Part shown: piece by piece, positions 14,388 to 27,906 of the stretch
How positions within the stretch are numbered: position 1 is the stretch's first letter
How the letters are laid out: every line of letters starts with the position of its first letter
DNA from: Microbacterium sp. MAH-37
GTDB lineage: Bacteria > Actinomycetota > Actinomycetes > Actinomycetales > Microbacteriaceae
Assembly: GCF_009758255.1 (NCBI RefSeq)
Contig: NZ_WSEN01000007.1
Location: forward strand, 430,622-494,621
DNA: 64,000 bases
Reading direction: 5' to 3'
Program-made: the position numbers and the translations under genes
Notes under the pieces: generated by a model
Database searches by the model: none
The model's input: only the letters and a program-made list of their open reading frames with translations
Told to the model about the DNA's origin: nothing

Positions 14388-17018
14388 TCAGTGGGCCGCC
14401 TCGTTCCAGTCTCGGCCTCGGCCGACCTGCACGTCGAGCGGGACGGAGAGCTCGGCAGCGCCGCCCATGCGCGCGCGGACGATGCTCTCGACCGCCTCCC
14501 ACTCCCCCGGTGCGACCTCGACCACGAGTTCGTCGTGAATCTGCAGCAGCACGCGCGAGGACAGGTCACCGGCGCGCAGGTCGTCGTGGATGCGGAACAG
14601 CGCGATCTTCATGATGTCGGCGGCGCTGCCCTGGATCGGGGCGTTCAGTGCGGCGCGCTCGGCGTTCTCGCGGAGCACGCGGTTCGGGCTGGACAGGTCG
14701 GGGAACGGCCGTCGGCGGCCGAAGATCGTCTCGGTGTAGCCGACCTCCTTCGCCGCCATCACCGACGCCCGCAGATAGTCGCGCACCGCGCCGAATCGGG
14801 CGAAGTACTCGGTCATCAGCCCCTTGGCCTCGGACTGCTCGATGCGCAGCTGCTTGGACAGGCCGAACGCGCTCAGACCGTAGACCAGGCCGTAGGACAT
14901 CGCCTTGACCTTGGTGCGCATCTGCGACGTCACCTCGGAGGGCTCGACCCCGAACACCCGTGCGCCCACGAAGCGGTGCAGGTCCTCGCCGGAGTTGAAG
15001 GCCTCGATGAGGCCCTCGTCGCCGCTGAGATGCGCCATGATGCGCATCTCGATCTGCGAGTAGTCGGCGGTCAGCAGCGTCTCGTACCCTTCGCCGACCT
15101 CGAACGCACTGCGGATGCGGCGGGACTCCTCGGTGCGCACCGGGATGTTCTGCAGGTTGGGGTCGGTGCTGGACAGCCGGCCGGTCTGGCTGCCTGTCTG
15201 CACGTACGTGGTGTGGATGCGGTGATCGTCACGGATCGCGGTGTCGAGCGACTCGATGATCTGACGCAGCTTGGTCGCCTCGCGGTGCTGCGAGAGCTGC
15301 TCCAGGAAGATGTGCGGGCTCTTCTCCTGGATGTCGGCCAGCGAAGCGGCATCCGTCGAATAGCCCGTCTTCGTCTTGCGCGTCTTCGGCAGCTGGAGTT
15401 CTTCGAAGAGCACCTCCTGCAGCTGCTTCGGCGAGCCGAGGTTCACCTCGCGGCCGATCGTGACATACGCGTCCTGCGCGATGCCCTCGGCCCGCGCGCC
15501 CAGCTCCGCGGAGAAGGTCGAGAGCACGTCGTGCGAGACGGCGACGCCTGCGGTCTCCATGTCGGCGAGTGTCAGCAGGGTGGGCAGCTCGATGTCGGTG
15601 AGCACGGTCGCGACGGACTCCGGCAGCTCATCGCGCAGCGCGTGGGCGGTGCGCAGCGTGAACCACGCCTCCTGCGAGGGCGTCGCGCCGTCGGTCTCAG
15701 GGACCAGCTGCGAGGGGTCGGACTCGGGCAGCTTCTCGCCCAGGTACCGCTCCACGAGGTCGCCGAGGGTCTTGTCGGGGAAGCTCGGGCGCAGCAGCCA
15801 GCCGGCGAGGCTGGTGTCGTAGGCGAGGCCGCCGAGGCGGATGCCGGCGGAGGTCAGCGCCTTCACCTGCGGCTTCGCATCGTGCAGCGCCTTCGGCGCG
15901 TCGGACTCGAACCATCCACGCAGCGCGTCGGCGGCAGACTCGTCCCAGTCGCCCTCACGCAGCTCTGTGGCGGTCGCCACGCCGATGCGCGTCGGACGTG
16001 CGCCGGGCACCAGCGTGACGGCCACCTCGCCCTCCTGAGCGGCGAGCCAGGTCGCGATCTCGGCAGCGGTCGCCTGGACGGCCTCCGGCAGCTCGACGGT
16101 CGACGCGGTCTCGGCGTCCTCGTCGTGGGCGCCGACCGCATCGAAGACCCGCGGCAGGAGCGTGCGGAACTCGAGGCGGGCGAAGATGTCGCGCACCGCC
16201 TGCGCGTCGATCGGGGCGACGGCGAGGTCGGCCGGGCCGAGCGGCAGCTCGACGTCGGTGAGCAGGCGGTTGAGCTTGCGGTTGCGGCGCACGTCGTCGA
16301 GGTGGTCGCGCAGGTTGCCGCCCACGACGCCCTTGATCTCGCCGGAGCGCTCCAGCAGCTCGTCGAGGCTGCCGAACTGCGTCAGCCACTTGACCGCGGT
16401 CTTCTCGCCGACCTTGGGCACGCCGGGCAGGTTGTCGCTGGTCTCGCCGACCAGCGCCGCGATGTCGGGGTACTGCTCGGGCCGTACGCCGTAGCGCTCC
16501 TGTACCGCAGCGGGGTCGTAGCGCTTCAGCTGTGAGACACCCTGCACCGACGGATACAGCAGCGTGACCTCGTCGTTCACCAGTTGGATCGTGTCACGGT
16601 CGCCCGAGACCACGAGCACGTCGTAGCCGAGCGCGGAGCCCTGCGTGGACAGCGTGGCCAGGATGTCGTCAGCCTCGATGCCCTCCTTGGTGAGCACGGG
16701 CACGGACATTGCGGCCAGGCAGTCCTGCAGCAGCGGGATCTGCCCGCGGAACTCACTCGGCGTCTCGGAGCGTGTGGCCTTGTACTCGGGGTACTCGTCG
16801 GTGCGGAACGAGTGACGCGAGGTGTCGAAGGCGACGGCGAGGTGCGTCGGCTGCTCGGCCTTGATCAGGTTCACGAACATCGACAGGAAGCCGTAGATGG
16901 CGTTCGTGTGCTGGTTGTCGCGTGTGGTGAAGTTCTCGACCGGAAGGGCGAAGAACGCACGGTAGGCGAGCGAATGGCCGTCGACGACCATGAGGGTAGG
17001 CTTTGCGGAGTCCGTCAC
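14388..17018 (-). CDS. polA: DNA polymerase I
   Basis: 876-residue repair and Okazaki-fragment polymerase. The N-terminal 5'-3' exonuclease domain (about 1-290) starts with VVDGHSLAYRAFFA and includes GEKTAVKWL. The middle domain lacks the DxE and later acidic residues of a working 3'-5' proofreading site, as is usual in actinobacteria. The polymerase domain (about 480-876) has motif A TADYSQIEMR near 647, motif B KAMSYGLVYG near 705 with Tyr at the position of E. coli Phe762, and motif C QIHDELVVEV near 828. GTG at 17018 follows TAGGCT by six bases, so the mRNA is probably leaderless. It is divergent from the thioesterase gene. Confidence 0.97.
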   Translation of the reverse strand: MTDSAKPTLMVVDGHSLAYRAFFALPVENFTTRDNQHTNAIYGFLSMFVNLIKAEQPTHLAVAFDTSRHSFRTDEYPEYKATRSETPSEFRGQIPLLQDCLAAMSVPVLTKEGIEADDILATLSTQGSALGYDVLVVSGDRDTIQLVNDEVTLLYPSVQGVSQLKRYDPAAVQERYGVRPEQYPDIAALVGETSDNLPGVPKVGEKTAVKWLTQFGSLDELLERSGEIKGVVGGNLRDHLDDVRRNRKLNRLLTDVELPLGPADLAVAPIDAQAVRDIFARLEFRTLLPRVFDAVGAHDEDAETASTVELPEAVQATAAEIATWLAAQEGEVAVTLVPGARPTRIGVATATELREGDWDESAADALRGWFESDAPKALHDAKPQVKALTSAGIRLGGLAYDTSLAGWLLRPSFPDKTLGDLVERYLGEKLPESDPSQLVPETDGATPSQEAWFTLRTAHALRDELPESVATVLTDIELPTLLTLADMETAGVAVSHDVLSTFSAELGARAEGIAQDAYVTIGREVNLGSPKQLQEVLFEELQLPKTRKTKTGYSTDAASLADIQEKSPHIFLEQLSQHREATKLRQIIESLDTAIRDDHRIHTTYVQTGSQTGRLSSTDPNLQNIPVRTEESRRIRSAFEVGEGYETLLTADYSQIEMRIMAHLSGDEGLIEAFNSGEDLHRFVGARVFGVEPSEVTSQMRTKVKAMSYGLVYGLSAFGLSKQLRIEQSEAKGLMTEYFARFGAVRDYLRASVMAAKEVGYTETIFGRRRPFPDLSSPNRVLRENAERAALNAPIQGSAADIMKIALFRIHDDLRAGDLSSRVLLQIHDELVVEVAPGEWEAVESIVRARMGGAAELSVPLDVQVGRGRDWNEAAH

Positions 17019-17024
17019 CCTGTC

Positions 17025-17030
17025 AGCCTA
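17025..17030 (-). promoter_or_regulatory. -10 box for leaderless polA
   Basis: TAGGCT on the minus strand six bases (gacagg) before GTG at 17018. Confidence 0.55.
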
Positions 17031-17063
17031 ACGAGGGCGACGGACATGCGCCGAGGAGGACGA

Positions 17064-17486
17064 GTGAGCGACACGAGCACGACCGACGGTCTGGAATGGG
17101 CCACCCGCCGCGGAATGGGTGCGCTGGCCGAGAAGATGGGGATCGAGTTCACCGAGTTCTCGATCGAGCGCAGCGTCGCCACGATGCCCGTGGAGGGGAA
17201 CACCCAGCCGGTCGGCCTGGTGCACGGCGGCGCGTACGTCGTGCTGGGCGAGTCGCTCGGCTCCATGGCGGCCAATCTGCACGCGGGCCCCGGGAAGCTG
17301 GCCGTCGGGGTGGACATCAACGCCACGCACACCCGATCGGCGACCAGCGGCACCGTGACGGGTGTGTGCACCCCGATCCACCTGGGGCGCAGCATCGCCG
17401 TGCACGAGATCGTCGTCAGCGATGATCAGGGTCGCCGCTGCTCGACGATCCGCATCACGAACATGATCAAGGACTTGCCCGCCTGA
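17064..17486 (+). CDS. Hotdog-fold acyl-CoA thioesterase (PaaI/DHNA-CoA hydrolase type)
   Basis: 140-residue thioesterase predicted to cleave an acyl- or aroyl-CoA thioester in the cytoplasm. The active-site segment GLVHGGAYVVLGESLGS carries the HGG turn and catalytic Glu typical of PaaI and of the 1,4-dihydroxy-2-naphthoyl-CoA thioesterase of menaquinone synthesis. DINATHTRSA is the second conserved strand. The substrate cannot be separated between these options. GTG at 17064 is set by GAGGAGG at 17053-17059; an ATG at 17046 would place the SD inside the gene. The stop codon lies in the loop of a terminator hairpin. Confidence 0.85.
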   Translation: MSDTSTTDGLEWATRRGMGALAEKMGIEFTEFSIERSVATMPVEGNTQPVGLVHGGAYVVLGESLGSMAANLHAGPGKLAVGVDINATHTRSATSGTVTGVCTPIHLGRSIAVHEIVVSDDQGRRCSTIRITNMIKDLPA

Positions 17487-17493
17487 GGCGGGC
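17477..17493 (+). terminator. Terminator hairpin with stop codon in its loop
   Basis: GCCCGCC (17477-17483) and GGCGGGC (17487-17493) pair perfectly, and the three-base loop is the TGA stop codon of the thioesterase gene. Confidence 0.5.
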
Positions 17494-17503
17494 AGTCCTC
17501 ACA

Positions 17504-18121
17504 TCACTTCTTGGGGGCGAGCTGCTCGATGATCGCCTTGGCGACGTCCTGCATCGTCAGGCGGCGGTCCATCGACGCCTTCTGGATCCAGCGGAACGCC
17601 TCGGGCTCGCTCAGGCCCATCTTCTCGTTCAGGAGGCCCTTCGCACGGTCGACGAGCTTGCGGGTCTCGAAGCGCTCCACCATGTCGGCGACCTCGGCCT
17701 CGAGCGTGATGATCTGCTCGTGGCGGGCCAGCGCGATCTCGATCGCCGGCAGCAGGTCGTTCGGGGTGAACGGCTTGACGACGTAGGCCAGCGCGCCGGC
17801 CTCGCTGGCGCGCTCCACGAGCTCCTTCTGGCTGAACGCGGTCAGCAGCACGACGGGAGCGATGTTGTTCTTGTGCAGCTTCTCGGCGGCGCTGATGCCG
17901 TCGAGCTGAGGCATCTTCACGTCCATGACCACCAGGTCGGGACGCAGTTCGGTCGCAAGCGCCACGGCAGTCTCACCGTCGCCGGCCTCACCGACGACGT
18001 CGAATCCGTTGTCGCGGAGGATTTCGACGATGTCGAGGCGGATCAGCGACTCGTCCTCGGCGACGACGACGCGTCGCGGGGCGGATGCCGTGGGCTGCTC
18101 AGGCTGCTGCTCTTCAGTCAC
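17504..18121 (-). CDS. ANTAR-domain response regulator (PdtaR-like)
   Basis: 205-residue response regulator whose output domain binds RNA rather than DNA. The receiver domain (about 16-135) shows the acidic pair EDE at 22-24, phosphoacceptor Asp67 in VVMDVKMP and Lys116 in AYVVKPF. The C-terminal ANTAR domain (about 140-200) has FETRKLVDRAKGLL and the EPEAFRWIQKASMDRR segment. The family (for example mycobacterial PdtaR/Rv1626) works with a histidine kinase such as PdtaS to control genes by antitermination. No kinase gene is in this window. GTG at 18121 follows TAGGAT by seven bases. Confidence 0.9.
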   Translation of the reverse strand: MTEEQQPEQPTASAPRRVVVAEDESLIRLDIVEILRDNGFDVVGEAGDGETAVALATELRPDLVVMDVKMPQLDGISAAEKLHKNNIAPVVLLTAFSQKELVERASEAGALAYVVKPFTPNDLLPAIEIALARHEQIITLEAEVADMVERFETRKLVDRAKGLLNEKMGLSEPEAFRWIQKASMDRRLTMQDVAKAIIEQLAPKK

Positions 18122-18128
18122 GGGGGAA

Positions 18129-18134
18129 ATCCTA
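18129..18134 (-). promoter_or_regulatory. -10 box for leaderless ANTAR regulator gene
   Basis: TAGGAT on the minus strand seven bases (ttccccc) before GTG at 18121, with no Shine-Dalgarno. Confidence 0.55.
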
Positions 18135-18271
18135 TCTGTTCAACTTGTGCCGTCGGTGGGGCCACGTCGCGACTCACCGCATCGCTTCGCGCTGCGGCGA
18201 GCCTCCCGCGACGCGGAACCGGAACCCACGCGGGCTTCGCCCGCTGGTTCGAGTCCCGCTCTGCTGTTCGT

Positions 18272-18314
18272 ATGTGGGATCCGGGACACCCTCCGGGCGC
18301 CCCGGATCCCACAT
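18272..18314 (-). terminator. Terminator hairpin downstream of tRNA-Leu
   Basis: A 14-bp perfect inverted repeat (18272-18285 and 18301-18314) with a 15-base loop begins one base after the mature tRNA 3' end on the minus strand. No T-run follows. The 130 bases between this hairpin and the regulator promoter hold no recognisable gene. Confidence 0.6.
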
Positions 18315-18315
18315 G

Positions 18316-18396
18316 TGCCGGCGGTGGGACTCGAACCCACACGTCTTTCGACAAAGCATTTTGAGTGCTCCGCGTCTGCCATTCCGCCACGCCGGC
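18316..18396 (-). tRNA. tRNA-Leu (anticodon CAA)
   Basis: Cloverleaf with acceptor stem GCCGGCG (18390-18396) pairing with CGCCGGC (18317-18323) and discriminator A at 18316. The D arm GCGGAATGGCAGACGC, the anticodon stem GAGCA/TGCTT with seven-base loop CTCAAAA (anticodon CAA, reading UUG), a long class II variable arm and the T arm GTGGGTTCGAGTCCCAC follow in order. CCA is not encoded. A TAAAGT -10 box lies at 18405-18410. Discriminator A, the variable arm and the anticodon all agree on leucine. Confidence 0.95.
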
Positions 18397-18417
18397 CCTG
18401 ACCGACTTTATCGCACG

Positions 18418-18450
18418 GGAAAGGGCGGAGCCGGACGGCCCCGCCCTTCC
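18418..18450 (-). terminator. Terminator hairpin after pyk
   Basis: GGAAGGGCGG and its near-perfect complement (18418-18428 with 18441-18450, extended through the inner GC pairs) form a long GC stem eight bases after the pyruvate kinase stop and before the tRNA-Leu promoter. Confidence 0.6.
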
Positions 18451-18457
18451 TCGGCGA

Positions 18458-19906
18458 TCAGTTCTTCGACTTGTAGACCGGTGCCGCTCCGCCGACGGCA
18501 TCCCCGACCTGGTGGACGCGGATGTCGTTGGTCGAGCCGATGATCCCGGGAGGGGAACCCGAGATCACGACGACCTTGTCGCCTTCGACGGCGAGCTTGT
18601 TGCCCAGCAGGTACTCGTCGACCTGGTGGAACATCAGGTCGGTGTGCTCCACGACGTCCACGAGGGCGGTGCGGATGCCCCACGAGACCGCGAGACGGCG
18701 GCGGATGCCCGGCTCAGGCGTGAACGCGAGCATGGGGATGCGCGGCCGCAGGCGCGACATGCGACGGGCCGAGTCGCCGGACTGGGTGAAGACGCAGATG
18801 AACTTCGCCTCGACGAACTCCGCGACCTCCTCGCCGGCCAGCGTGATGATGCCGCCCTGGGTGCGCGGCTTGTTGCGCAGCGGCAGGATCCGCTCCAGGC
18901 CGTGCTCCTCGGTGGACTCGATGATGCGCGCCATGGTCTCCACCACGACGACGGGGTACTCCCCCACGCTCGTCTCGCCGGACAGCATGACCGCGTCGGC
19001 ACCGTCGAGCACCGCGTTCGCGACGTCCGAGGTCTCGGCGCGGGTCGGCACCGGGCTAGAGATCATCGACTCCAGCATCTGGGTCGCCACGATGACCGGC
19101 TTCGCCATGGCCCGCGCGAGCTCGACCGCACGCTTCTGGACGATCGGCACGGCCTCGAGCGGCAGCTCGACACCGAGGTCGCCACGGGCGACCATGATGC
19201 CGTCGAAGGCGTCGACGATCTCCTCGAGGTTGTCGACGGCCTGCGGCTTCTCGATCTTCGCGATGACCGGGACCTTCACGCCCTCCTCGGCCATGATCTC
19301 GTGCACGCGCGTCACATCGGCGGCATCCCGCACGAACGACAGGGCGATGATGTCCGCGCCGGTGCGAAGGCCCCAGCGCAGGTCCGCCTCGTCCTTCTCG
19401 CTCAGCGCGGGAACGCTGACGGCGACACCGGGCAGGTTGATGCCCTTGTTGTTCGACACGGCGCCGGCGACCACTACGCGCGTGGTCACGGTGACGCCGT
19501 CGGTCTCGACGACCTCGACGCGCACCTTGCCGTCGTCGATCAGCAGGAAGTCGCCCGGCTTCACGTCCTGGGGCAGCCCCTTGAAGGTCGTGCCGCAGAT
19601 CTCGCGGTTGCCGAGGATGTCCTCCGTGGTGATCTTGAAGATGTCGCCGACGGCGAGCTCGTACGGGCCGTCCTCGAACTTGCCGAGGCGGATCTTCGGC
19701 CCCTGCAGGTCGACGAGCACGGCGACCGCGCGGCCGGCGTCCTCTGCGGCGCGGCGCACGTTCGCGTAGTTCGCGTCGTGCACGGTGTAGTCGCCGTGAC
19801 TGAGGTTCAGTCGGGCGACATCCACGCCGGCGTCGAACAGTGCGCGCACGGTCTCATAGGTGGATGTGGCGGGGCCCAGTGTGGCGACGATCTTCGCGCG
19901 TCTCAA
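18458..19906 (-). CDS. pyk: Pyruvate kinase
   Basis: Last enzyme of glycolysis: phosphoenolpyruvate plus ADP to pyruvate plus ATP. About 482 residues. RRAKIVATLGPATS opens the barrel, NLSHGD and VDLQGPKIR are substrate loops, VIAKIEKP holds the catalytic Lys, GIMVARGDLGVE binds metal, and ATQMLESM with PTRAETSDVANAV is the family signature. The C-terminal allosteric domain is complete. I place the start at TTG 19906 because GGAG lies six bases before it; an ATG two codons upstream (19912) abuts that GGAG and lacks spacing. It is preceded by a hairpin and A/T-rich stretch and ends in a strong terminator. Confidence 0.95.
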   Translation of the reverse strand: MRRAKIVATLGPATSTYETVRALFDAGVDVARLNLSHGDYTVHDANYANVRRAAEDAGRAVAVLVDLQGPKIRLGKFEDGPYELAVGDIFKITTEDILGNREICGTTFKGLPQDVKPGDFLLIDDGKVRVEVVETDGVTVTTRVVVAGAVSNNKGINLPGVAVSVPALSEKDEADLRWGLRTGADIIALSFVRDAADVTRVHEIMAEEGVKVPVIAKIEKPQAVDNLEEIVDAFDGIMVARGDLGVELPLEAVPIVQKRAVELARAMAKPVIVATQMLESMISSPVPTRAETSDVANAVLDGADAVMLSGETSVGEYPVVVVETMARIIESTEEHGLERILPLRNKPRTQGGIITLAGEEVAEFVEAKFICVFTQSGDSARRMSRLRPRIPMLAFTPEPGIRRRLAVSWGIRTALVDVVEHTDLMFHQVDEYLLGNKLAVEGDKVVVISGSPPGIIGSTNDIRVHQVGDAVGGAAPVYKSKN

Positions 19907-19935
19907 CAGCATCTCCAGGGTAAAAAGGGGGATCG

Positions 19936-19956
19936 AAAATAGGCGACGTTGCCGCC
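19936..19956 (-). terminator. Possible intrinsic terminator of gltBD (alternatively pyk -10 region)
   Basis: On the minus strand GGCGGC-AAC-GTCGCC can pair (one G-T) and is followed at once by TATTTT, the form of an intrinsic terminator seven bases after the gltD stop. TATTTT could instead be a pyk -10 box; the sequence alone does not decide. Confidence 0.4.
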
Positions 19957-19962
19957 GCCAGC

Positions 19963-21421
19963 CTACGCGGGCTGCACGCCGATCGCGACATCGGTCGGGG
20001 CCACCGGCGCGGGAAGCACCGTCGAGCCCATCAGATGACGATCCACCGCCGCAGCCGCTGCGCGGCCCTCGGCGATCGCCCAGACGATCAGCGACTGACC
20101 GCGTCCGGCGTCTCCTGCGATGAACACACCGGGAACGGTCGACTGGTAATCGGCGTCTCGACGAAGGGTACCGCGTTCGGTGTGCACCGGCGAGACCCCG
20201 CCGGTGAATGTGTCGGACTCGGGCCCGGTGAACCCCATCGCGATCAGCACGAGGTCTGCGGGGATCTCGCGCTCGGTGCCGCTGCGCGGGATGCGACGGC
20301 CGTCGACGTACTCTGTCTCGGCCACGCGCAGCGCGCGCACCCTGCCCGCGTCATCGGTGAGGAACTCGACCGTCGAGGCGAGGAAGACCCGCTCGCCGCC
20401 CTCCTCGTGCGCGGAGGACACCTCGAACAGCGTCGGCATCATCGGCCACGGCTGATGGTCGGGACGCTCTGCGGAGGGCTGGCGCCCGATCGCGAGGTTC
20501 GTGACGCTCAGCGCGCCCTGGCGGTGGGCCGTGCCGATGCAGTCCGCACCGGTGTCGCCGCCGCCGATGACGATGACGTGACGCCCCGCTGCGGTGATCT
20601 GCTCGGGGACCTCGTCCCCCGCGGTCGCCTTGTTCGACTGCACGAGGTACTCCATGGCGAAGTGCACGCCCTCGGCGTCGCGCCCGGGGATCGGCAGATC
20701 GCGCGGCACCGTTGAACCGGTGGCGACGAGGACGGCGTCGTAGCGCGCACGCAGCTCATCCCAGCCGATGTCGGTGCCGACGGCGACGCCCGCGCGGAAC
20801 CGGGTGCCCTCCTCCTCCATCTGACGGAGGCGCGCATCGACGTGCTGCTTCTCCATCTTGAAGTCCGGGATGCCGTAACGCAGCAGACCGCCGATGCGGT
20901 CGTCGCGCTCGTACACGACCACGGTGTGGCCGGCCCTGGTCAGCTGCTGGGCGGCGGCGAGTCCCGCAGGACCCGAGCCGATCACGGCGACGGTCTTGCC
21001 CGTCAGGCGCGCCGGCGGCTGCGCCTGCACCCAGCCGCTGTCGAACGCCTGATCGGCGATGGACTGCTCGATCTGCTTGATCGTCACCGCCGGCTGGTTG
21101 ATACCGAGCACGCAGGAACTCTCGCAGGGCGCAGGGCACAGGCGTCCGGTCCACTCCGGGAAGTTGTTCGTGGCGTGCAGGCGCTCGATCGCGGAGCGGT
21201 CCTCGCCGCGCCACGTGAGGTCGTTCCACTCCGGGATGAGGTTGCCCAGCGGGCATCCGGAGTGGCAGAACGGCACGCCGCAGTCCATGCAGCGGCCGGC
21301 CTGACGGCGCAGCACCGCGGTGTCGCCCTTCTCGTAGACCTCTTTCCAGTCCATGATGCGCACCGGGACGGGGCGCCGAGCGGGCAGCTCCCGCTCGGTC
21401 ACCTTGAGAAAGCCCTTGGGA

Positions 21422-21429
<8 letters not shown>
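19963..21429 (-). CDS. gltD: Glutamate synthase (NADPH) small subunit
   Basis: 488-residue beta subunit of GOGAT that passes electrons from NADPH to GltB for glutamate formation from glutamine and 2-oxoglutarate. The N-terminal Fe-S domain has the cysteine clusters [17 protein letters not shown] and CPAPCESSC. The FAD site [13 protein letters not shown] is near 150, the NADPH site [11 protein letters not shown] near 290, and the C-terminal [14 protein letters not shown] closes the FAD fold. The GTG start overlaps the gltB stop by eight bases, so the subunits are translationally coupled. Confidence 0.97.
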
Positions 21430-25978
<4,549 letters not shown>

Positions 25979-26081
25979 CAGTCACCGTCCTCGTATCTCA
26001 GTTGACACTGCTCTCGGATGAGACCGGGGACGACGTTGGCCCGCTTTCAGTGCGATTGTTCCCCGTGGGGATGAAGCGGCC

Positions 26082-27092
26082 TTATCGGGCGGTGTCTTCG
26101 ATGCTCGGAGCCGTGCTGGTGGCGGTGGCTCCTGAGGTGATCGCTTCGGCGGGAGGCTCGCTCACGTCGACGAAGGAATCGGGGTTGTCCGATTGTACCT
26201 CAGCCTTGGGGGCGCGCCCCGTCATGTACGGCGAGGGCTCGACGCCGGGGTGGCGACGGGTTTGCACGATGAGGATCACGATGCCGACGATGACGCCGAT
26301 GATCGCTGCCCAGACGTTGCTGCGCAGGCCGAGGATCACCTCGCTCGGGTCGATCCGGATCGACTCCCAGACGATGCGTCCGGCGCTGTACCAGATCAGG
26401 TAGAGGGCGAACAGCTTGCCCCACTGCAGACGCAGCGCCTTGCCGGCCCAGAGCAGGAAGATGACGCCGAGACCGTTCCAGATCACCTCGTAGAGGAACG
26501 TGGGGTGGAACAGCGTGCCGTCGGCCAGTCCCGGCGGGAAGGCGGGGTTCGTCGACTCGATCTCCAGGCCCCAGGGCAGGTCGGTCGGCAGTCCGAACAG
26601 CTCGTGGTTGAACCAGTTGCCGAACCGTCCCATGGCCTGCGCGAGCAGCAGACCCGGCGCGAGCGCGTCGGCGAAGGTCCAGAACCGGATGCCGGTCCAC
26701 CGGCAGCCGAGCCAGGCTCCGACGGCGCCGCCGATGAGCGCGCCGAAGATGGCGATGCCGCCCTCCCAGATCGCCCACACCGAGCCGGGCTCGAACGGGT
26801 TCCAGGTGTTCTTGCCCGGGCCGAAGTAGAAGTTCGGGTGCGTGAGCACGTGGAAGATCCGCGCACCGATGATCGCGAGCGGCACCGCGAGGATCGCGAT
26901 GTCGATGACGACCCATTTCTCCGCACCGCGCTTGGTCAGCCGGTAGTTGGTCAGCAGCACCGCCGCGACGATTCCCGCGATGATGCACAGCGCGTAGTAG
27001 TGGATCGTGGGGCCACCCGGCCAGACCTGGAAGGTGTTGTTCGGGGGGCTCGGGATGCTGGCGAGCACGCCGGAGAAGGTGCTGAGGGACAT
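26082..27092 (-). CDS. lgt: Prolipoprotein diacylglyceryl transferase
   Basis: 336-residue integral membrane enzyme that attaches diacylglycerol to the lipobox cysteine of prelipoproteins, such as the two lipoproteins in this window. Seven or so helices are visible. The family signature GRFGNWFNHELFG (around residues 150-165) and GGIAIFGALIGGAVGAWL are intact. A hydrophilic C-terminal tail of about 55 residues rich in Ala, Ser and Thr is typical of actinobacterial Lgt and is not needed for activity. It lies ten bases from trpA on the same strand, a linkage conserved in actinobacteria. Confidence 0.96.
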   Translation of the reverse strand: MSLSTFSGVLASIPSPPNNTFQVWPGGPTIHYYALCIIAGIVAAVLLTNYRLTKRGAEKWVVIDIAILAVPLAIIGARIFHVLTHPNFYFGPGKNTWNPFEPGSVWAIWEGGIAIFGALIGGAVGAWLGCRWTGIRFWTFADALAPGLLLAQAMGRFGNWFNHELFGLPTDLPWGLEIESTNPAFPPGLADGTLFHPTFLYEVIWNGLGVIFLLWAGKALRLQWGKLFALYLIWYSAGRIVWESIRIDPSEVILGLRSNVWAAIIGVIVGIVILIVQTRRHPGVEPSPYMTGRAPKAEVQSDNPDSFVDVSEPPAEAITSGATATSTAPSIEDTAR

Positions 27093-27102
27093 GAGACCGA
27101 TT

Positions 27103-27906
27103 CTAATTGTCGAGCGAGAACTGTGCGGACGGCGTGCCCGCTGCGAGGGAACGGGTGACCTCGGCGAGACGGTCGAGGCCGCCGTCGCGGAGGGCGCGCA
27201 CCAGGGCCGTGCCGACGATCGCGCCGTCGGCGTACTCGGCGACGCCGTTCACCTGTTCGGCGTTGGAGATGCCGATGCCCACGCAGGCGTTGCCGACGCC
27301 GTGCGCCCGCAGACGCTCGACGAGCACGCGCGCGGCACGGTCGAGCTCGGCACGCTCACCGGTGATGCCCATGGTGGAGACGGTGTAGACGAAGCCGGTC
27401 GAGGCTGACACGACGAGGTCGAGACGCTCATCGGTCGAGGTCGGCGCTGCGAGGAAGACGCGATCGAGGCCGGTCCGCTCACTGGCGGCGATCCACTCCC
27501 CTGCCGCCTCCGGCGTGATGTCGGGGGTGATGAGACCGGCGCCACCCGCCGCGAGCAGATCGTCGGCGTAGCGGTCGACCCCGTATTGCAGCACCGGGTT
27601 CCAGTAGGTCATGACCAGGACGGGTACGTCCACGGCGTCGGTGATCGCCTTCACCGCGGTGAACAGGTCGCGCATCTTGAAGCCGGCGGCCAGCGCGTGC
27701 TGCGTGGCCTCCTGGATGATGAGGCCGTCCATGACCGGGTCGCTGTAGGGCGGGCCAAGCTCGATGACGTCGACGCCGTTGCGCGCGAGCGTGATCGCCG
27801 CCTGGATGCTCGTCTCCAGATCCGGATAGCCGACAGGCAGATAGCCGACGAACGCGCCGCGGCCCTCGTTGTGCGCCTTGGCGATGGCGTCCTCGACGCG
27901 GCTCAT
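27103..27906 (-). CDS. trpA: Tryptophan synthase alpha chain
   Basis: 267-residue TIM-barrel that splits indole-3-glycerol phosphate into indole and glyceraldehyde 3-phosphate and channels indole to TrpB. Catalytic Glu and Asp are in [15 protein letters not shown]. The phosphate-binding loops are in the C-terminal half ([10 protein letters not shown] and [10 protein letters not shown]). The ATG at 27906 overlaps the trpB stop by four bases, which rejects a longer in-frame start upstream. Confidence 0.96.
   Translation of the reverse strand: MSRVEDAIAKAHNEGRGAFVGYLPVGYPDLETSIQAAITLARNGVDVIELGPPYSDPVMDGLIIQEATQHALAAGFKMRDLFTAVKAITDAVDVPVLVMTYWNPVLQYGVDRYADDLLAAGGAGLITPDITPEAAGEWIAASERTGLDRVFLAAPTSTDERLDLVVSASTGFVYTVSTMGITGERAELDRAARVLVERLRAHGVGNACVGIGISNAEQVNGVAEYADGAIVGTALVRALRDGGLDRLAEVTRSLAAGTPSAQFSLDN

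Noticed and set aside
18122..18315. Second tRNA or short genes between the ANTAR regulator and tRNA-Leu
   Set aside because: Only a T-arm-like 12-mer and a terminator hairpin are present; no cloverleaf can be drawn and short frames are shadows.
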